Source of the DNA: Chrysophaeum taylorii
Lineage: Eukaryota > Sar > Pelagophyceae > Pelagomonadales > Pelagomonadaceae
Length of the DNA stretch: 51,891 nucleotides
Direction: 5' to 3'
Assembly: GCA_029834535.1 (NCBI GenBank)
Contig: JAQMWT010000243.1
Span: 1-51,891, forward strand
The translations under genes were made by a program, and so were the position numbers. The notes beneath the pieces are model-generated. The model searched no databases. It had not been told where the DNA came from and saw nothing but the letters and a program-made list of their open reading frames with translations. This document shows, in pieces, positions 1 to 10,239 of the stretch (positions are counted from its first letter, which is position 1; the number at the start of each line of letters is the position of its first letter).

Positions 1-1
1 G

Positions 2-1522
2 CTCCTCTCGGACATCTTCGACAAGGGCGTTCTCGGCAAGGCCGTGGCGTACAGCTACTCGATCGAGTATCAGAAACGAGGGCTCCCGCACGCGCACATT
101 TTGCTGATTCTGGATCGCGACTCCAAGATATCGCCCGATGACACAGACAAGTACGTGTGCACCGAGATCCCGGACCCAGAGACGCGGCCTGAACTCCACC
201 GCATCGTCGTCAGCAACCTCATCCACAACCCGTGCTGTGAGCACGGCGACCGTCAAGCGTCGTGCATTAAGGACGGCATCTGCTCGAAGAGCTTCCCCAA
301 GGATTTTAAGCCGCAGACCACGGTTCCAGAGGACGGGTACGCGGCCTGTCGGCGCCGCAGCCCCGACCAGGGCGGCCGCACTGTTACGAAGCAAATCCGC
401 GGCCGAGACGTCCCGTTGGATAACCGTTGGGTTGTCCCATACAACCCTTACCTCGCGAAGAAGTACGAGGCACATATCAACGTCGAGTTTTGTGCCTCGG
501 TCAAGTCGGTCAAGTACATCCATAAGTACGTCTACAAGGGCCACGACGAGGCGACCGTGTCCATCGAGACCCCCCACGCGCGGGACGAGATCGACGACTT
601 CGTCAACGGTCGGTACGTTTGCGCGACCGAGGCTGCCTGGCATTTTTCAGCGTCCGCACACGCCCTTCGTGTCGCAGCTCACGAGCTCACGACTATCCCT
701 CGCAGGCGGCTCTACGGCTTCGAGACCCACGGTCATTATCCGCCGGTCGAGCGCCTCGCCGTGCACCTGGAAAATGGGCAGCGCATCGTTTGGGAGGATT
801 CGGACGACCCTGTCGTAAGAGCGGAGCGGGCGCGAATCGCGGCCGCGGTGCCTCCGGAAACGACGTTGACGGCGTGGTTCAACATTAACCGCCACTACAA
901 GAATCTCTGGCTCCACTCAGGGGGGGACCAGGTTGTTTTCGACGAATCCCTCGCTCGCGGCGAACGGGATTCACGGAAATATTTTTACCACGAGATGCCG
1001 AAAAATTTTACCTTCGAGAAGACGGGGACGACAGCGACGTGGAAGCCTCGGAAGCAGGGCGACACCCGCCGCCGGGAGCGCCTCGGCTTGGACCTCGACG
1101 ACTTCTCCTGCGACAAGGTCGCACGCGTCTACTCGGTGTCGCCCAAGGACCGCGAGTGCTTCTACCTGCGGATCCTGCTCTCACACGTCCAGGGCGCGAC
1201 CTCATTCGAAGATATGCGCGAGTTCGGAGGCATCGTCTATCCAACGTATGTTGCCGCCTGCCGCGCGCGAGGCCTCACACAAGACGACGACGAGTGGGAC
1301 GAGTGCCTTCGCGAGGCCGCCAACTTTCTTATTGGGGCGTCGTTGCGACGGCTCTTCGCGACCATCCTCTCGACCTACGAGCCCTCGGGTCCGTTCGGGC
1401 TTTGGACGACGCACACAGAGGCGCTCTGCGATGACATTATCCACAGGCATCGAATGAGCCACCAGAACCCGAACCTCCAGCTCAACGCCGAAATTGAGAA
1501 CGAGGCGCTGCTCGATGTTTAG
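2..1522 (+). pseudogene. Helitron replication initiator (Rep) part of the Rep-helicase, 5' end outside window
   Basis: The reading frame is already open at base 2, so the gene begins left of the window; the GTG at 44 is not a credible start. The Helitron Rep is an HUH endonuclease that nicks and joins single-stranded DNA during rolling-circle transposition. Visible signs: the HUH metal site in GLPHAHILL (near base 84), a conserved Cys-rich stretch (CCEHGD, CIKDGICSKSFP), and the two-tyrosine catalytic segment YIHKYVYKG near 517-543. The frame ends at TAG 1520-1522 and continues in the same frame directly into the Pif1-type helicase, as expected for one polyprotein. I therefore read the TAG as a nonsense mutation. 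The Rep half has no frameshift, unlike the helicase half. Confidence 0.88.
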
Positions 1523-1525
1523 TCG

Positions 1526-3177
1526 ATGCTCGACGCCGTCGGCTGCACGCTTCCGAACGAATTTCCCGAGCGACGACAGGTGGCGAACGTCACTTGCCGA
1601 CAGGTCGTCGACGAGCTCATCTTCAGCGACTCGACCGAGAAAAGGCAGGCGCTGTGCAGCCAAGTCATCGCGAACGTCGCCAGCATGCGGCAAAGGAACC
1701 CATACCGATTTCGGCTCTATGAGGAGATCTGTGGGGACATCGACAGTGGTACCGGCCGAGTGTACTTCGTCGACGCGCCCGCCGGCACTGGAAAGACCTT
1801 ATTGAGCACGACGCTGCTCGCGTACGTCCGCAAGAGCCAAAACGTCGCGCTCGCGACTGCGGGCTCCGGGATCGCCGCTACGCTTCTTCCCGGCGGACGG
1901 ACATCGCACTCGCGTTACAAAATTCCACTCGACCCCGACGAGTTGTCGTTCTGCAACATTACGCAGCGAGTAAACGATCAGACGCGGGCCGTCATTGCCG
2001 AGGCCAACTTGCTGCTTTGGGACGAGGTTCCGATGACGAACAAGCTCTATTTCGAGGCCCTCGACCGCACGCTCGCGCGTGTTCGAGTGCGCCCAGCCGT
2101 TCGGTGGCAAGGTCGTTGTCTTTGGGCGACTTTCGCCAATGTCTGCCCGTCCTCAAGCACGCCCGCCAGTTCCAGATCGTGGACGCAACGCTGAAAAGTC
2201 TCGACGGATTTGGCCCCACGTCCGCATCCGCTACCTTACGAAGAACATGCGCGTCGAGCTTTCGGGTGGCCTCGATGCCAGGCAGCTCGCTGAATTTTCC
2301 GACTTTTCCTCAAGGTCGGAAACGGTTTGGTTCCTACTGTCCCGAGCTTGGGACGGGACTGGATCAAGATCGACGATTACGTTCGATGCGTCGAGCGCGA
2401 GCCAGAGTTGATCCAGCCGTCTACGGCGACCTCGCACAATTTCCAAGACCCGCGGTGGCTTTTCCAGCGCGCCATTCTTACGCCCCGAAACGATGTTGTC
2501 GATTCTGTCAACGCGCGCATGACCGCGGTCTTTCCCGGAGACGAGGCGACGGTTCTTTTCGGCCGACGAGGTTGGGAAGGACGACGACCCTCGCTCTTTC
2601 CAGTCGGAGCCAACTCCTGACAATCACCATGCCGCCGCACAAGCTCGCGCTCAAAGTCGGCATGCCGGTGATGTTGCTTCGCAATCTCGACCCGTCGCAC
2701 GGCCACTGCAACGGCACCCGATACATCATCGAGCGTATCGTCTCGCCGAGGCTCCTCCAACTCGCCCATTTGGTGGACGGCGAGAAAAAAACCCTCATGG
2801 TCCCGCGCATCACCCTCACCACGAAGCAGGGCGACCTCCCCTTCGAGCTGCGCCGACGCCAGTTTCCGTTAAGGGCGGCGTTCGCCATGACGATCAACAA
2901 GAGCCAGGGCCAGACGCTTCGCAAGGTCGGCGTCCTCTTGCCCAAGCCCGTCTTCGGCCACGGCCAGCTCTACGTGGCTCTCAGCCGAGTTGGCAAGCCC
3001 GAGGACATCGTCTTCTGGGTCGACGACTCCACCCTACCCCACGCGCAACGTGGCTTACCACGAGGTCCTCCGGTAGCCGCACTACCCTTGTTAGGACGAG
3101 AGTTGTTCGCGAGGGACCGGGTCGAAGTCAGCGCAGCAGCGCAGCACGAAACTTTGTGGGGTTTGAGAACCAAGTGA
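1526..3177 (+). pseudogene. Helitron Pif1-like helicase domain, frameshifted
   Basis: This is the C-terminal helicase half of the Helitron protein and would unwind DNA during rolling-circle transposition. Walker A is APAGTGKT (about 1778-1801) and Walker B is LLLWDEVP (about 2008-2031). Motif III, GDFRQCLPV, lies near 2128 in another frame. NKSQGQTL (about 2900) and YVALSRV (about 2972) are the late helicase motifs. Coherent similarity moves from frame 2 to 3 to 1 to 3 to 2 to 1 between about 2080 and 2630, so several single-base indels are present. From about 2630 to 3050 the frame is clean. The 3' third (from about 2420) is the source-like sequence of the ~1-kb repeat units at 38.4-42 and 46.3-48.4 kb. 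Confidence 0.85.
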
Positions 3178-3260
3178 ATGTGGGGTAAACTCGAAGGTGA
3201 ATGTGGGGTTAGAAATCTGAGCAAACTTACTGGCCTGCACTTGTTCCGATTAAAGCCCAG
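3178..3260 (+). repeat. Helitron 3' flank with degenerate GAACTTACTGG-type minisatellite
   Basis: After the helicase come diverged copies of a motif (GTGAATGTGGGG, twice), then CAAACTTACTGGCCTGCACTTGT. The same CTTACTGGCCTGCACTTGT closes every helicase-derived unit at 40.0, 41.0 and 42.06 kb, so this probably marks the right end of the element family. I see no canonical CTRR terminus with a preceding hairpin, so the exact boundary is uncertain. Confidence 0.5.
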
Positions 3261-3341
3261 ACACCGCACAGGCTACAATGCACTCGCGACGGCACGCTCA
3301 CCGCCCCTCTCGGTTTAGACCACAAACATTGCGCCATACCC

Positions 3342-4769
3342 ATGGTACACCCACAGTCAACTGAGACGCACGCTCGCTTGTCGCGCAGTACGATGCCCAA
3401 ATACCTTTTGATTCATGATACGCAGAACACTGTCGTCTCAGCCACCGCTGAAGCGCCTCCTCCGACCGCCGCCCGGCTCCGCGCTCGTTTCGCAATCATG
3501 GTCTCTCGGTCTCACCGGCAATTCGAAGATTTCACCCAGTTCGAATTACGAGGGCGCATTAATTTTCCACCGACGACAAGATTCGTTTCTATTCGTATCA
3601 GTCATGCCTCCCATGACTACTCTGGCTACATCGGAACACAATTCAAGGCACGTACCGAAGTCCCTCTTTCTAAGGACCTCCGTCACACGCCAAGACCTGA
3701 TGAGTATTCGTCGTTCCTCCCCGCTTCAACGCGACCCCCGACGATCAAATCCCCGACGATTTGTGATGACACTAAGTTCCGTCATCAATGCAATTCAGAG
3801 CCTCCCACGCTCCTCCGTCAGTCTCTCGCAGGTCACACCACTCAAGTTTCAGCATTCCACCCTCGCTCGATTTTATCAAGCATGCTGCCATATGCAAACG
3901 AAGTTCAGTCACGCCACCGCCACACTTCGCAGTTATCGCTAGTCTCGCGCAATAAATGCCCGCCACCAAATGATAGCCGCACGCAGAGTCCTTTACTCAC
4001 CTCTCTTCACGTCCCTCCCAGCACTATGCTTGACGTTGAAGCTCTGCACCACTATGGTTCGGTTACAACACAACTTCGCGCGAAATCCTCGTCCAGTTCT
4101 GATCATATCTCGCATCTGTCGACATTGTTATCGGAATCCTGCTTCGGACACAGCTCAGACAGCACCAGCGTATTACGCTCTTATGACGCACTCGGTTCGC
4201 TCCTCTCCGTTCGCACTGCAGGTTCCATCTTGCAGAACTCTGAGCCCAACAGCCGCCACTGCGTTTCGCACCCAGCCGACGCTTTCCGTAGCACCCGCGA
4301 GGATAACTCCCAATCTCCACAGGCTGGACACGCGCTCTGCTCTAAGCATTCCACCGCAGCTCACTGCCGCACACCGCTAGCCCCACCCAGTTGTGTTACG
4401 AATCAAGGGAAGTTAACTGGCATGACTATCCCCTTCTTCATTCCCGCACACTCGCTGCTAGCCACAGTCTCACATGACTCATTGCCGGATAGTTATCGCA
4501 TTATGGACAGGACCTCACATCATGTTCATTCTTCGGGCATCCCCTGTCCACAGATCAATCCTCTCTTGACACACACGCTCCCTACACGTTGTATACTGTA
4601 CAGCTCTCGCATATCGACAACACCGCCTGTCGAATGTCTCCCCTTTCAGTCACTGCACGATTCACCAGGGACGCACCACGCTCCCTCGCGCTTGTACATC
4701 AAGGGGAGTTTGATTCCGGTGAAAACGCTTCGTTTGATTCTGATGTCAACGACTCCGGACATGAAATGA
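3342..4769 (+). CDS. Unrecognised 475-aa ORF, internal region of an LTR element
   Basis: A long ORF opening at ATG 3342 in a C/T-rich stretch. The protein is rich in Ser, His, Thr and Pro, with no motif, membrane segment or zinc knuckle I recognise. It ends overlapping the next ORF, which is in another frame. Together the two occupy the space between the Helitron and a plus-strand LTR at 5911, so I infer they are internal genes of an LTR element whose 5' part is missing. Their composition resembles the minus-strand ORFs upstream of the LTR at 28.65-28.84 kb, but I cannot align them convincingly. Absence of stops in pyrimidine-rich DNA is weak evidence of coding. Confidence 0.3.
   Translation: MVHPQSTETHARLSRSTMPKYLLIHDTQNTVVSATAEAPPPTAARLRARFAIMVSRSHRQFEDFTQFELRGRINFPPTTRFVSIRISHASHDYSGYIGTQFKARTEVPLSKDLRHTPRPDEYSSFLPASTRPPTIKSPTICDDTKFRHQCNSEPPTLLRQSLAGHTTQVSAFHPRSILSSMLPYANEVQSRHRHTSQLSLVSRNKCPPPNDSRTQSPLLTSLHVPPSTMLDVEALHHYGSVTTQLRAKSSSSSDHISHLSTLLSESCFGHSSDSTSVLRSYDALGSLLSVRTAGSILQNSEPNSRHCVSHPADAFRSTREDNSQSPQAGHALCSKHSTAAHCRTPLAPPSCVTNQGKLTGMTIPFFIPAHSLLATVSHDSLPDSYRIMDRTSHHVHSSGIPCPQINPLLTHTLPTRCILYSSRISTTPPVECLPFQSLHDSPGTHHAPSRLYIKGSLIPVKTLRLILMSTTPDMK
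3528..3558 (+). repeat. Copy of the ~30-bp motif that precedes the LTRs
   Basis: GATTTCACCCAGTTCGAA followed by TTACGAGGGCGCA resembles the sequences immediately 5' of the LTRs at 5875-5910 (plus) and 11998-11965 (minus), which run GATTTCGCTCA...GAGTTCAAT...GAGGGCG. Here no LTR follows. It may be a relic element end or a chance match. Confidence 0.3.
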
Positions 4770-5602
4770 ATGGATCAGTCGATTGTCACAGTTCAGGATC
4801 GCTTTGCAACATAGAACACGAAAGATGCGACTTTGACCATACCTTCGAAGTCAACTCTCCCCCTGGCACGGACACTATCTTCGAGCAGTCCATCGCCTTC
4901 AGGCATTCTCTTCTGTTGCCCAAATCTTCTGCATTTTCTGCACAGGGCACCGACTCGTCAGCACAGGACACACGCCTGTATCCACCATCATACGCGATAC
5001 ACTCGCAAACTTCAGTCTCCGCCGAATCATCTTTCGATGATAGCCACTGGCGACTTACACGAGACTACGAACCCAAAGCTACAGCAAATTTGGAGTTTTC
5101 ATATTTATGGCCAACCCCAGACGACTTTATAAAGATATCACCATCGCACTACGATTACACCCACATCCTTTTAGACGCTCATAACCTAGCTTCAGCTGTC
5201 CCACGCTACACTCAGGACGACAGCTTTGACACGTATGTGACAGGCAATTCTGGTTCTCTCATCTTCCAGAAACAGCTCCGCCTTACTCGCTCTCATTACG
5301 ACGATCACCTTACCATGTCGAAACCGATTTGGTTATATGGTCATATCTCTTCATGGGATCACGCTAGCGCTCCGTCACATCGTCAAATCTTTACTAGCCC
5401 AACATTAGCCACAATAGCATCTCATCCCTACGGCCACTCTCATTATTCGCCTTTCGATCAACCATTGGTCTGCTGCACAATTCCCGACTGCCTGACCCAA
5501 GATCCCTTCTGTTATTATTCGTTAGACCATCCGCTCTACTCAGATGATCCCCCAGCTACTTCGGATTTGTCCACCCACACACACCGTCCCCTATATCATT
5601 AG
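4634..5602 (+). CDS. Unrecognised ORF B (about 322 aa) before the LTR
   Basis: The frame is open from 4589 (TTG) and its first ATG is at 4634. The product is acidic to neutral, rich in Asp, Ser, His and Tyr, for example DDSHWRLTRDYEPK and LLDAHNLASAVPRY. No domain is recognised. It overlaps the upstream ORF and stops about 300 bp before the LTR. Codon usage looks more protein-like than in the upstream ORF (balanced D/E/K against S/P), so this is the better coding candidate of the pair. Confidence 0.35.
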   Translation: MSPLSVTARFTRDAPRSLALVHQGEFDSGENASFDSDVNDSGHEMNGSVDCHSSGSLCNIEHERCDFDHTFEVNSPPGTDTIFEQSIAFRHSLLLPKSSAFSAQGTDSSAQDTRLYPPSYAIHSQTSVSAESSFDDSHWRLTRDYEPKATANLEFSYLWPTPDDFIKISPSHYDYTHILLDAHNLASAVPRYTQDDSFDTYVTGNSGSLIFQKQLRLTRSHYDDHLTMSKPIWLYGHISSWDHASAPSHRQIFTSPTLATIASHPYGHSHYSPFDQPLVCCTIPDCLTQDPFCYYSLDHPLYSDDPPATSDLSTHTHRPLYH

Positions 5603-5910
5603 CCACCGAGCAAGATGACGCTCTGATCTCTCGCACAACATTCGCCATACTTCATCGTTAGCCTACTTAGCATCTTCCTCCACTTTTCTTCTTACTCACT
5701 ATCGATGCTTTTTCTTTTCTTTGATCACCCGCTCTTTCTCCTTTCTCACTTCACACACTACCTGCGTTTCGTTTTCCTCTATCTCTTTCATGTACTTCGC
5801 ACACTTTCCTTCAACGCCTCCTCACGACTCGACATCCATTTGTCCTTGGCCAGACATTTGTTTTGTTTGTTCCAGATTTCGCTCATCCCCGAGTTCAATC
5901 TGCGAGGGCG
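5603..5910 (+). other. T/C-rich 3' untranslated stretch before an LTR
   Basis: No gene is visible. Long CTTT/TTTC runs are followed at 5875-5910 by GATTTCGCTCAT...GAGTTCAAT...GCGAGGGCG. A near-identical block lies just before the 3' LTR of the minus-strand copia element (11998-11965). Its position fits the plus-strand priming region of an LTR element. Confidence 0.5.
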
Positions 5911-6103
5911 TAGAGATAGAAAATTCCATATAGGGTTAGGAACCCCCCCTTCCCCCTTAACCTCATCACTTTACACCTACAACCATCAAATCGCTGTGTC
6001 GCACACCGTGCTGCTCTTTGTGTCGTTAGAGGACAGGACGAAAGGCAGCACTACCACTGCCATCATTCTCTACCAGAGACACAGTGATTTTCACTGTTCT
6101 CTA
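5911..6103 (+). repeat. LTR, family with TAGAGATA...TCTCTA ends (plus orientation)
   Basis: This 193-bp repeat starts TAGAGATAGAAAATTCC and ends TGTTCTCTA, so its termini form a short inverted repeat. Homologous copies lie at 11767-11965 (minus), 28649-28843 (minus, most similar) and 38255-38374 (minus, internally deleted). A conserved internal segment is CACACCGTGCTGCTCTTTGT. It also holds a C-tract after TAGGGTTAGG. The conserved pre-LTR motif on its left makes it the 3' LTR of the element to the left. Confidence 0.65.
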
Positions 6104-6990
6104 AACTCCCATAACCCGCTTGTCTCACCTCATGTTGACCATCAAGCTGACGTTGTCCTTAATCCCGAAAATGGCCAGCTCCGCGTTACCTCCAAGCTGA
6201 CCTTCACGTATATAATCCAACGCTCCACCCTGGATCCTGAACATGCTCCTCCACCTGATGCTCCGCCTGTGTCCTTCGACATTAACCCTCATGGAGATGA
6301 AGACCCCGATGATACGTTGCAGATGGGGATTCATACTCAGAGGGGGCACCCTCCTGCTCTTGCTCCGTCTGCTTCCCCCATTCCCACTCCCGCTCCGTCG
6401 CCGACTCCGCCTCCACCCTCTACTTCCACCACCGCAGCTTCACCTCCGGCTGACGACAATACTCCTGCTGACGCTCATACTATTACGCCACCGCCAATTC
6501 TTCCTTCTTACAAAGACTTGTTTTCTCAAGACAACCTTCAACTTGCCCCAGGTCCTAAGCGCCCCAACCAAATCACCCACCCTCTCCGCCCTCAACACCT
6601 CTGGTGGCATCCACTGGACGGTTCTCTGCCCAGAGGGGGGACAGGCTATGCTGGTCCAACACACCCTTCCACTGCGTACCGATCTTCGATCTCGATACCC
6701 GTTACTTGATGGTATTTTCTCGCAAACCAAGTGCGCATCCAGCATTCCAGTGGCTACACACCTCACCACGGATGACACTCCATGTCGCCACCTTCCGTCT
6801 ACACTTATTGCCATGTTCATGGAAAGCGCTTCGGCCTTCGGTGTTTCTCCATTGCAATATGCTTACTGTTACCTGGCACCCACCAGTTTCATTGACCATT
6901 CCTCTTCTGAGTTTGGCGCTACATCCTCCGAACTATCTGGCCTGGAGGAATATCTCCGAAAGAAGCTCACGGACGCGGATCGTGTCCGCA
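6104..6990 (+). pseudogene. Proline-rich ORF remnants, probable 5' coding part of the plus-strand copia element
   Basis: One frame reads through the LTR to a stop at 6707-6709 and encodes a Pro/Thr/Ser-rich segment (PTPAPSPTPPPP at about 6385), then SYKDLFSQDNLQLAPGPKR. After about 6690 the protein-like sequence continues in another frame (FSQTKCASSIPVATH ... SGLEEYLRKKL, to about 6965), so one frameshift is present. No gag zinc knuckle or protease triad is seen. Its place upstream of a copia RT on the same strand suggests a Gag-like role, but I do not recognise it. The 17-bp minisatellite interrupts it. Confidence 0.35.
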
Positions 6991-7029
6991 TCCGACCCGC
7001 GGATTTGGACCGTGACCGCAAGTGTCTGC

Positions 7030-7236
7030 GACCAGGGGACCTGCGGATGCGGACACCCTGCGGATGCGGACACCCTGCGGATGCGGACACCCTGCGGATG
7101 CGGACACCCGGCGGAACCAGCGGATGCGGACACCCAGCGGATGCGGACACCCTGCGGACACGGATAGCCAGCGGACACGGAGAGCCAGCGGATGCCGACA
7201 CCTCGCGGATGCAGACACCCAGCAAATGCGGACGCC
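7030..7236 (+). repeat. 17-bp minisatellite array 1 (CTGCGGATGCGGACACC)
   Basis: Four near-perfect consecutive copies of CTGCGGATGCGGACACC are followed by about seven degenerate ones (AGCGGATGCGGACACC, AGCGGACACGGATAGCC and others). Because 17 is not a multiple of 3, each frame cycles through all phases, giving a 17-residue protein period (ADADTL, RMRTP, CGCGHP). No stop occurs on either strand, so long ORFs crossing the array are artefacts of the repeat. Confidence 0.95.
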
Positions 7237-7369
7237 TGCGGTGTGGAAGCGTCGCGTCTCTCGTGTCGCGTCTCAGTTGCTTGACAACCCCACTCAATCC
7301 TTAACCTGTCCATGTGTAGTAAGGACCTCAATCCTTTACCCTCGTCTTGTGAGCGACACAGCGAGCGAG

Positions 7370-9358
7370 AAGCGGTCATGACATCAGCATCGGGAGGGGA
7401 GCGCGGGGGTTCAGAAGGTGCTGCGCAGAGGAAGCTCGTGTTCGGAGACTTTTCGAAGGACGTCGGGTACCAATTTTCCATGCCTGGCACCTGGTGGAAG
7501 GGCGGACTTCTGCGGAACGTCGAAGAGAATGGCAGGCATTTGTCGTTGAGCACCAACCAAAGCAGAATTTCCCGAGCGGAGTGCAGAAAGAGGCGTTGAA
7601 GATCACGTGTCCGGAGTACGAGGTCCACGACGACAGCGAGCGCGAGTTCTGGGTTGAATGTCGGAGTTCGAGGCCATTTCATTCGTTTGTGAGTATGAAG
7701 GCGCGGTACGAGAAGATGGATAAAGAGAACTATGAGCGTGTGAAGGCTCCGGCCTCGTCAACGCCTATTGAGAATCGCATGCCACTGATGGAACTACCGA
7801 GTACGAAGGGGGTGTCTCTGATGCCGACGACGATGAGGTGGCTAGCCAGCCTCGCTACAAGTCATTGTCAAATCGTTATTCGGAGTGGCGAACGGCCCCC
7901 TGGCCTGCATGTCCACCGACGGCGTTTCTGAGAAGAGCGTCGCGTTTCAAAGGAGATGCATCCTACCGGGCGGCAACAAGCTGCCACTGGTTTGGCAGGC
8001 TTGCAAGAGAAAGGATTCAATCAAGGAGCCATCGAACACCGGACGGATGTCTGCGTTTATTAACGGACACTATCCGGCCATCTACGACGAACGTATCCAA
8101 GGAAAGTCGCCGTTCTCCACCTCGCAGATTGTCACCGGCGAGGTCCGTCAGAGAAAGCCAACAAGGACGATGTCGCGTTAGAGATCGAGGACATGTTGCG
8201 CGAGGACATGCTGCGCGACCAGTACGAGAGCCTAGGTTCTGATACAGATGCGATTGCAAAGACCGACGCCCCGTCTAGAGCCGCCGAGTCCGCTTCTTAC
8301 TCCGCGTCTTTCGGCTAGGTTCCTCGGTCATTTAGTGACTTCGAATGGAGCGTCAACTCGCAGCTCGAGGCGGCCATGCAGCCGCCCATGAAACTCACTC
8401 CAGACCGAAGGCGACGTTCCAGTGACCGACATGGAGCGAGTGTACGTTCATCGTTGCATCAAGTCGCTTGAGAAACGGGAGCTGCGTGTCCCAAGACGGC
8501 ACACCGGCACTGGCCCAAATCGCAAATTATACGATGTTCCGTGGGATTATGTTGACCAGTCCTTTTAAACTTTCAGTTAGGTGCTTGTCGAAAAACTGAA
8601 GCCGCGCCGCCTGTGCCGCGCGCCGGCGGAAGCGGTGATGATTTGATGCTGTTGAATCCAACGCCCAAGCTCAACCAGATTCTGCCGCAGGCACAAGCCA
8701 AGCTCGCGACTGTCACGTTCGAGGCAGCTTGGGAGGAAGCAGCAGAGAGACTCGCTTCGCTTCAGCCAGAACCGACGCAGCCTTTGCCCCATGAGAAGAA
8801 GCGTCGTACTGCCGATTCCGATTCCGACTCCGACGACGATCTTCTCGACCTCGGCGATGACGATGAATCGGCGGATGAGCCAGTCTCTACGCCGCAGAAA
8901 CACGACGCTCACCGAGCTGGCTAAGTTCCGGGCGATGACTCATGATACATACAAGCAATTCGTTGCCGAAGATGGATACAAGCTATTCGTTACCGAAGAT
9001 GGAGCTCGCGGTAAGCGTCTCGATATTACAATGATGTATGTGAACTCGATGATCCGCGACGGCGACGATGTTGTTTGAGAGTAAGGGCTGCGCACAGTTC
9101 ACTGAAGCTCACAAGGAGCGGGTCTTCGGGTTCACGAAGCTGACCAAAATGCTGCTTCGCTCTCGCCTCAGGCCCAGGCTGCTCGAGGCCTCGTAATCAT
9201 CAAACATAACTTCACCATCTGGAAGAAACTCGACGGCGGCATCGACTACGACCGGCCATGGGCGTTGTTCAAAGAAACGCCAAACACCACTGGTGAGCAC
9301 GACAATCCCGAGTACGACACCGAGGTTGATGATGAAGAGTCCGGCGCCGAAAACACTT
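7370..9358 (+). pseudogene. Broken plus-strand gene of unknown function
   Basis: Protein-like segments follow one another on the plus strand with small frame changes. They are KLVFGDFSKDVGYQFSMPG (about 7430), SGVQKEALKITCPEYEVHDD (about 7572), RMSAFINGHYPAIYDERIQG (about 8045), ALEIEDMLREDMLRDQYES (about 8176), VTDMERVYVHRCIKSLEKRE (about 8422, ending at TAA 8566), an acidic run DSDSDSDDD (about 8815), and VIIKHNFTIWKKLDGG ending in an acidic tail at TGA 9356-9358. The MERVYVHRCIKSLEKR segment resembles a short DNA-binding helix bundle, but I assign no family. Frameshifts without obvious GT-AG introns suggest a pseudogene. The two minisatellite arrays of one family bracket it. Confidence 0.4.
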
Positions 9359-9939
9359 GATCGCATGTAGTCCTCGCACCTCCTCTGGGCATCCTCTCGC
9401 TCTACCCTTGATGACGCCCTTCTTTTTCTTTTCGCTCCTCTTTCGTGTCTCCGCTTCCTGCGGCCCGCGCCTCTTCTCCTCGCTCGAATGCCAACTCCCG
9501 GCCCGTGGCTTCTACGTCATCTTCTCGTCTGCAGCTCTCACCCTGCCTTGCCCTTGTCGCCGCCTCCTTCCTGTTCGCAAAGCCTGTTGCGTGTCCATCT
9601 CTCAGCCTTGAGCCGTAAGCCCAATACCGTCGAGCCTTTCCTGGCTCCCCACCCCGCCCGGGTCCCGGTGGGCTTCACGATCGCGCACTATGCACGTAAA
9701 CAGACTTCCTATCAAACGGGCGAGGGCACAGTTACGTAACTGGACGTGTTTCATGGCAAGGGCGGCATAAACTCCAACTTGCCTCTTTTTCCCTGCAACC
9801 GCGGACGCCCTGCAGACTCGGAGCAGCCGCAGGCGCAAGTGTGCCTGGGACGCCGACATGCGCAGATACAGCTAGACGGCAGGCACGGACGTCCCGCGAG
9901 TACGGTTAGACAGCGGATACGGCTGCGGACGCACCTCCG
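9359..9939. other. Spacer without recognisable gene
   Basis: Pyrimidine-rich sequence (9370-9610), then mixed GC-rich sequence leading into the second minisatellite. ORFs here are short, biased in composition and not supported by any motif. Confidence 0.6.
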
Positions 9940-10225
9940 TCGCAGATGCGGACACGCCGCGGATGCGGACACGCTGCGGATGCGGACATGTCGCGGATGC
10001 GGACACGCCGCGGATGCGGACACGCTGCGGATGCGGACATGTCGCGGATGCGGACATGTCGCGGACGCGGACACGCCCCGTCACGAGCGGATGCGGATAA
10101 CGCGCGGATGCTGACCCGAGCGGATGCGGACAACGTCGCGGATACGGATAGCCCCGCCACGAGCGGATGCGGATAACACGCGGACGCGGATGGTGCGCGG
10201 ATACGGAGACGCCTCGGATGCGGGT
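9940..10225 (+). repeat. 17-bp minisatellite array 2 (GCGGATGCGGACAYGYY)
   Basis: Seven consecutive 17-bp units (GCGGATGCGGACACGCT, GCGGATGCGGACATGTC, GCGGATGCGGACACGCC and permutations) are followed by degenerate, spaced units (GAGCGGATGCGGATAAC). The core GCGGATGCGGACA is shared with array 1, so both derive from one family. They flank the broken gene at 7.4-9.4 kb. Confidence 0.95.
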
Positions 10226-10239
10226 GAAGTGTCCGTGAG

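Noticed and set aside
138..818. 226-codon Arg/Ser/Thr-rich ORF over the Helitron Rep
   Set aside because: Alternative frame of the well-supported Rep coding region.
3240..3270. Canonical Helitron 3' end (hairpin plus CTRR)
   Set aside because: The conserved family end here is CTGGCCTGCACTTGT; I found no CTRR with a GC-rich hairpin just before it.
5920..5960. TAGGGTTAGG in LTRs as telomeric repeat
   Set aside because: Only about 1.5 units, always at the same place inside a ~195-bp LTR.
6869..7682. Long minus-strand ORFs with repeated VSASAGCPHP-type protein
   Set aside because: Produced by the stop-free 17-bp minisatellite; they carry no domain.
7030..10225. Tandem arrays as CRISPR
   Set aside because: Units are contiguous 17-mers without unique spacers, GC-rich, in a eukaryotic transposon context.
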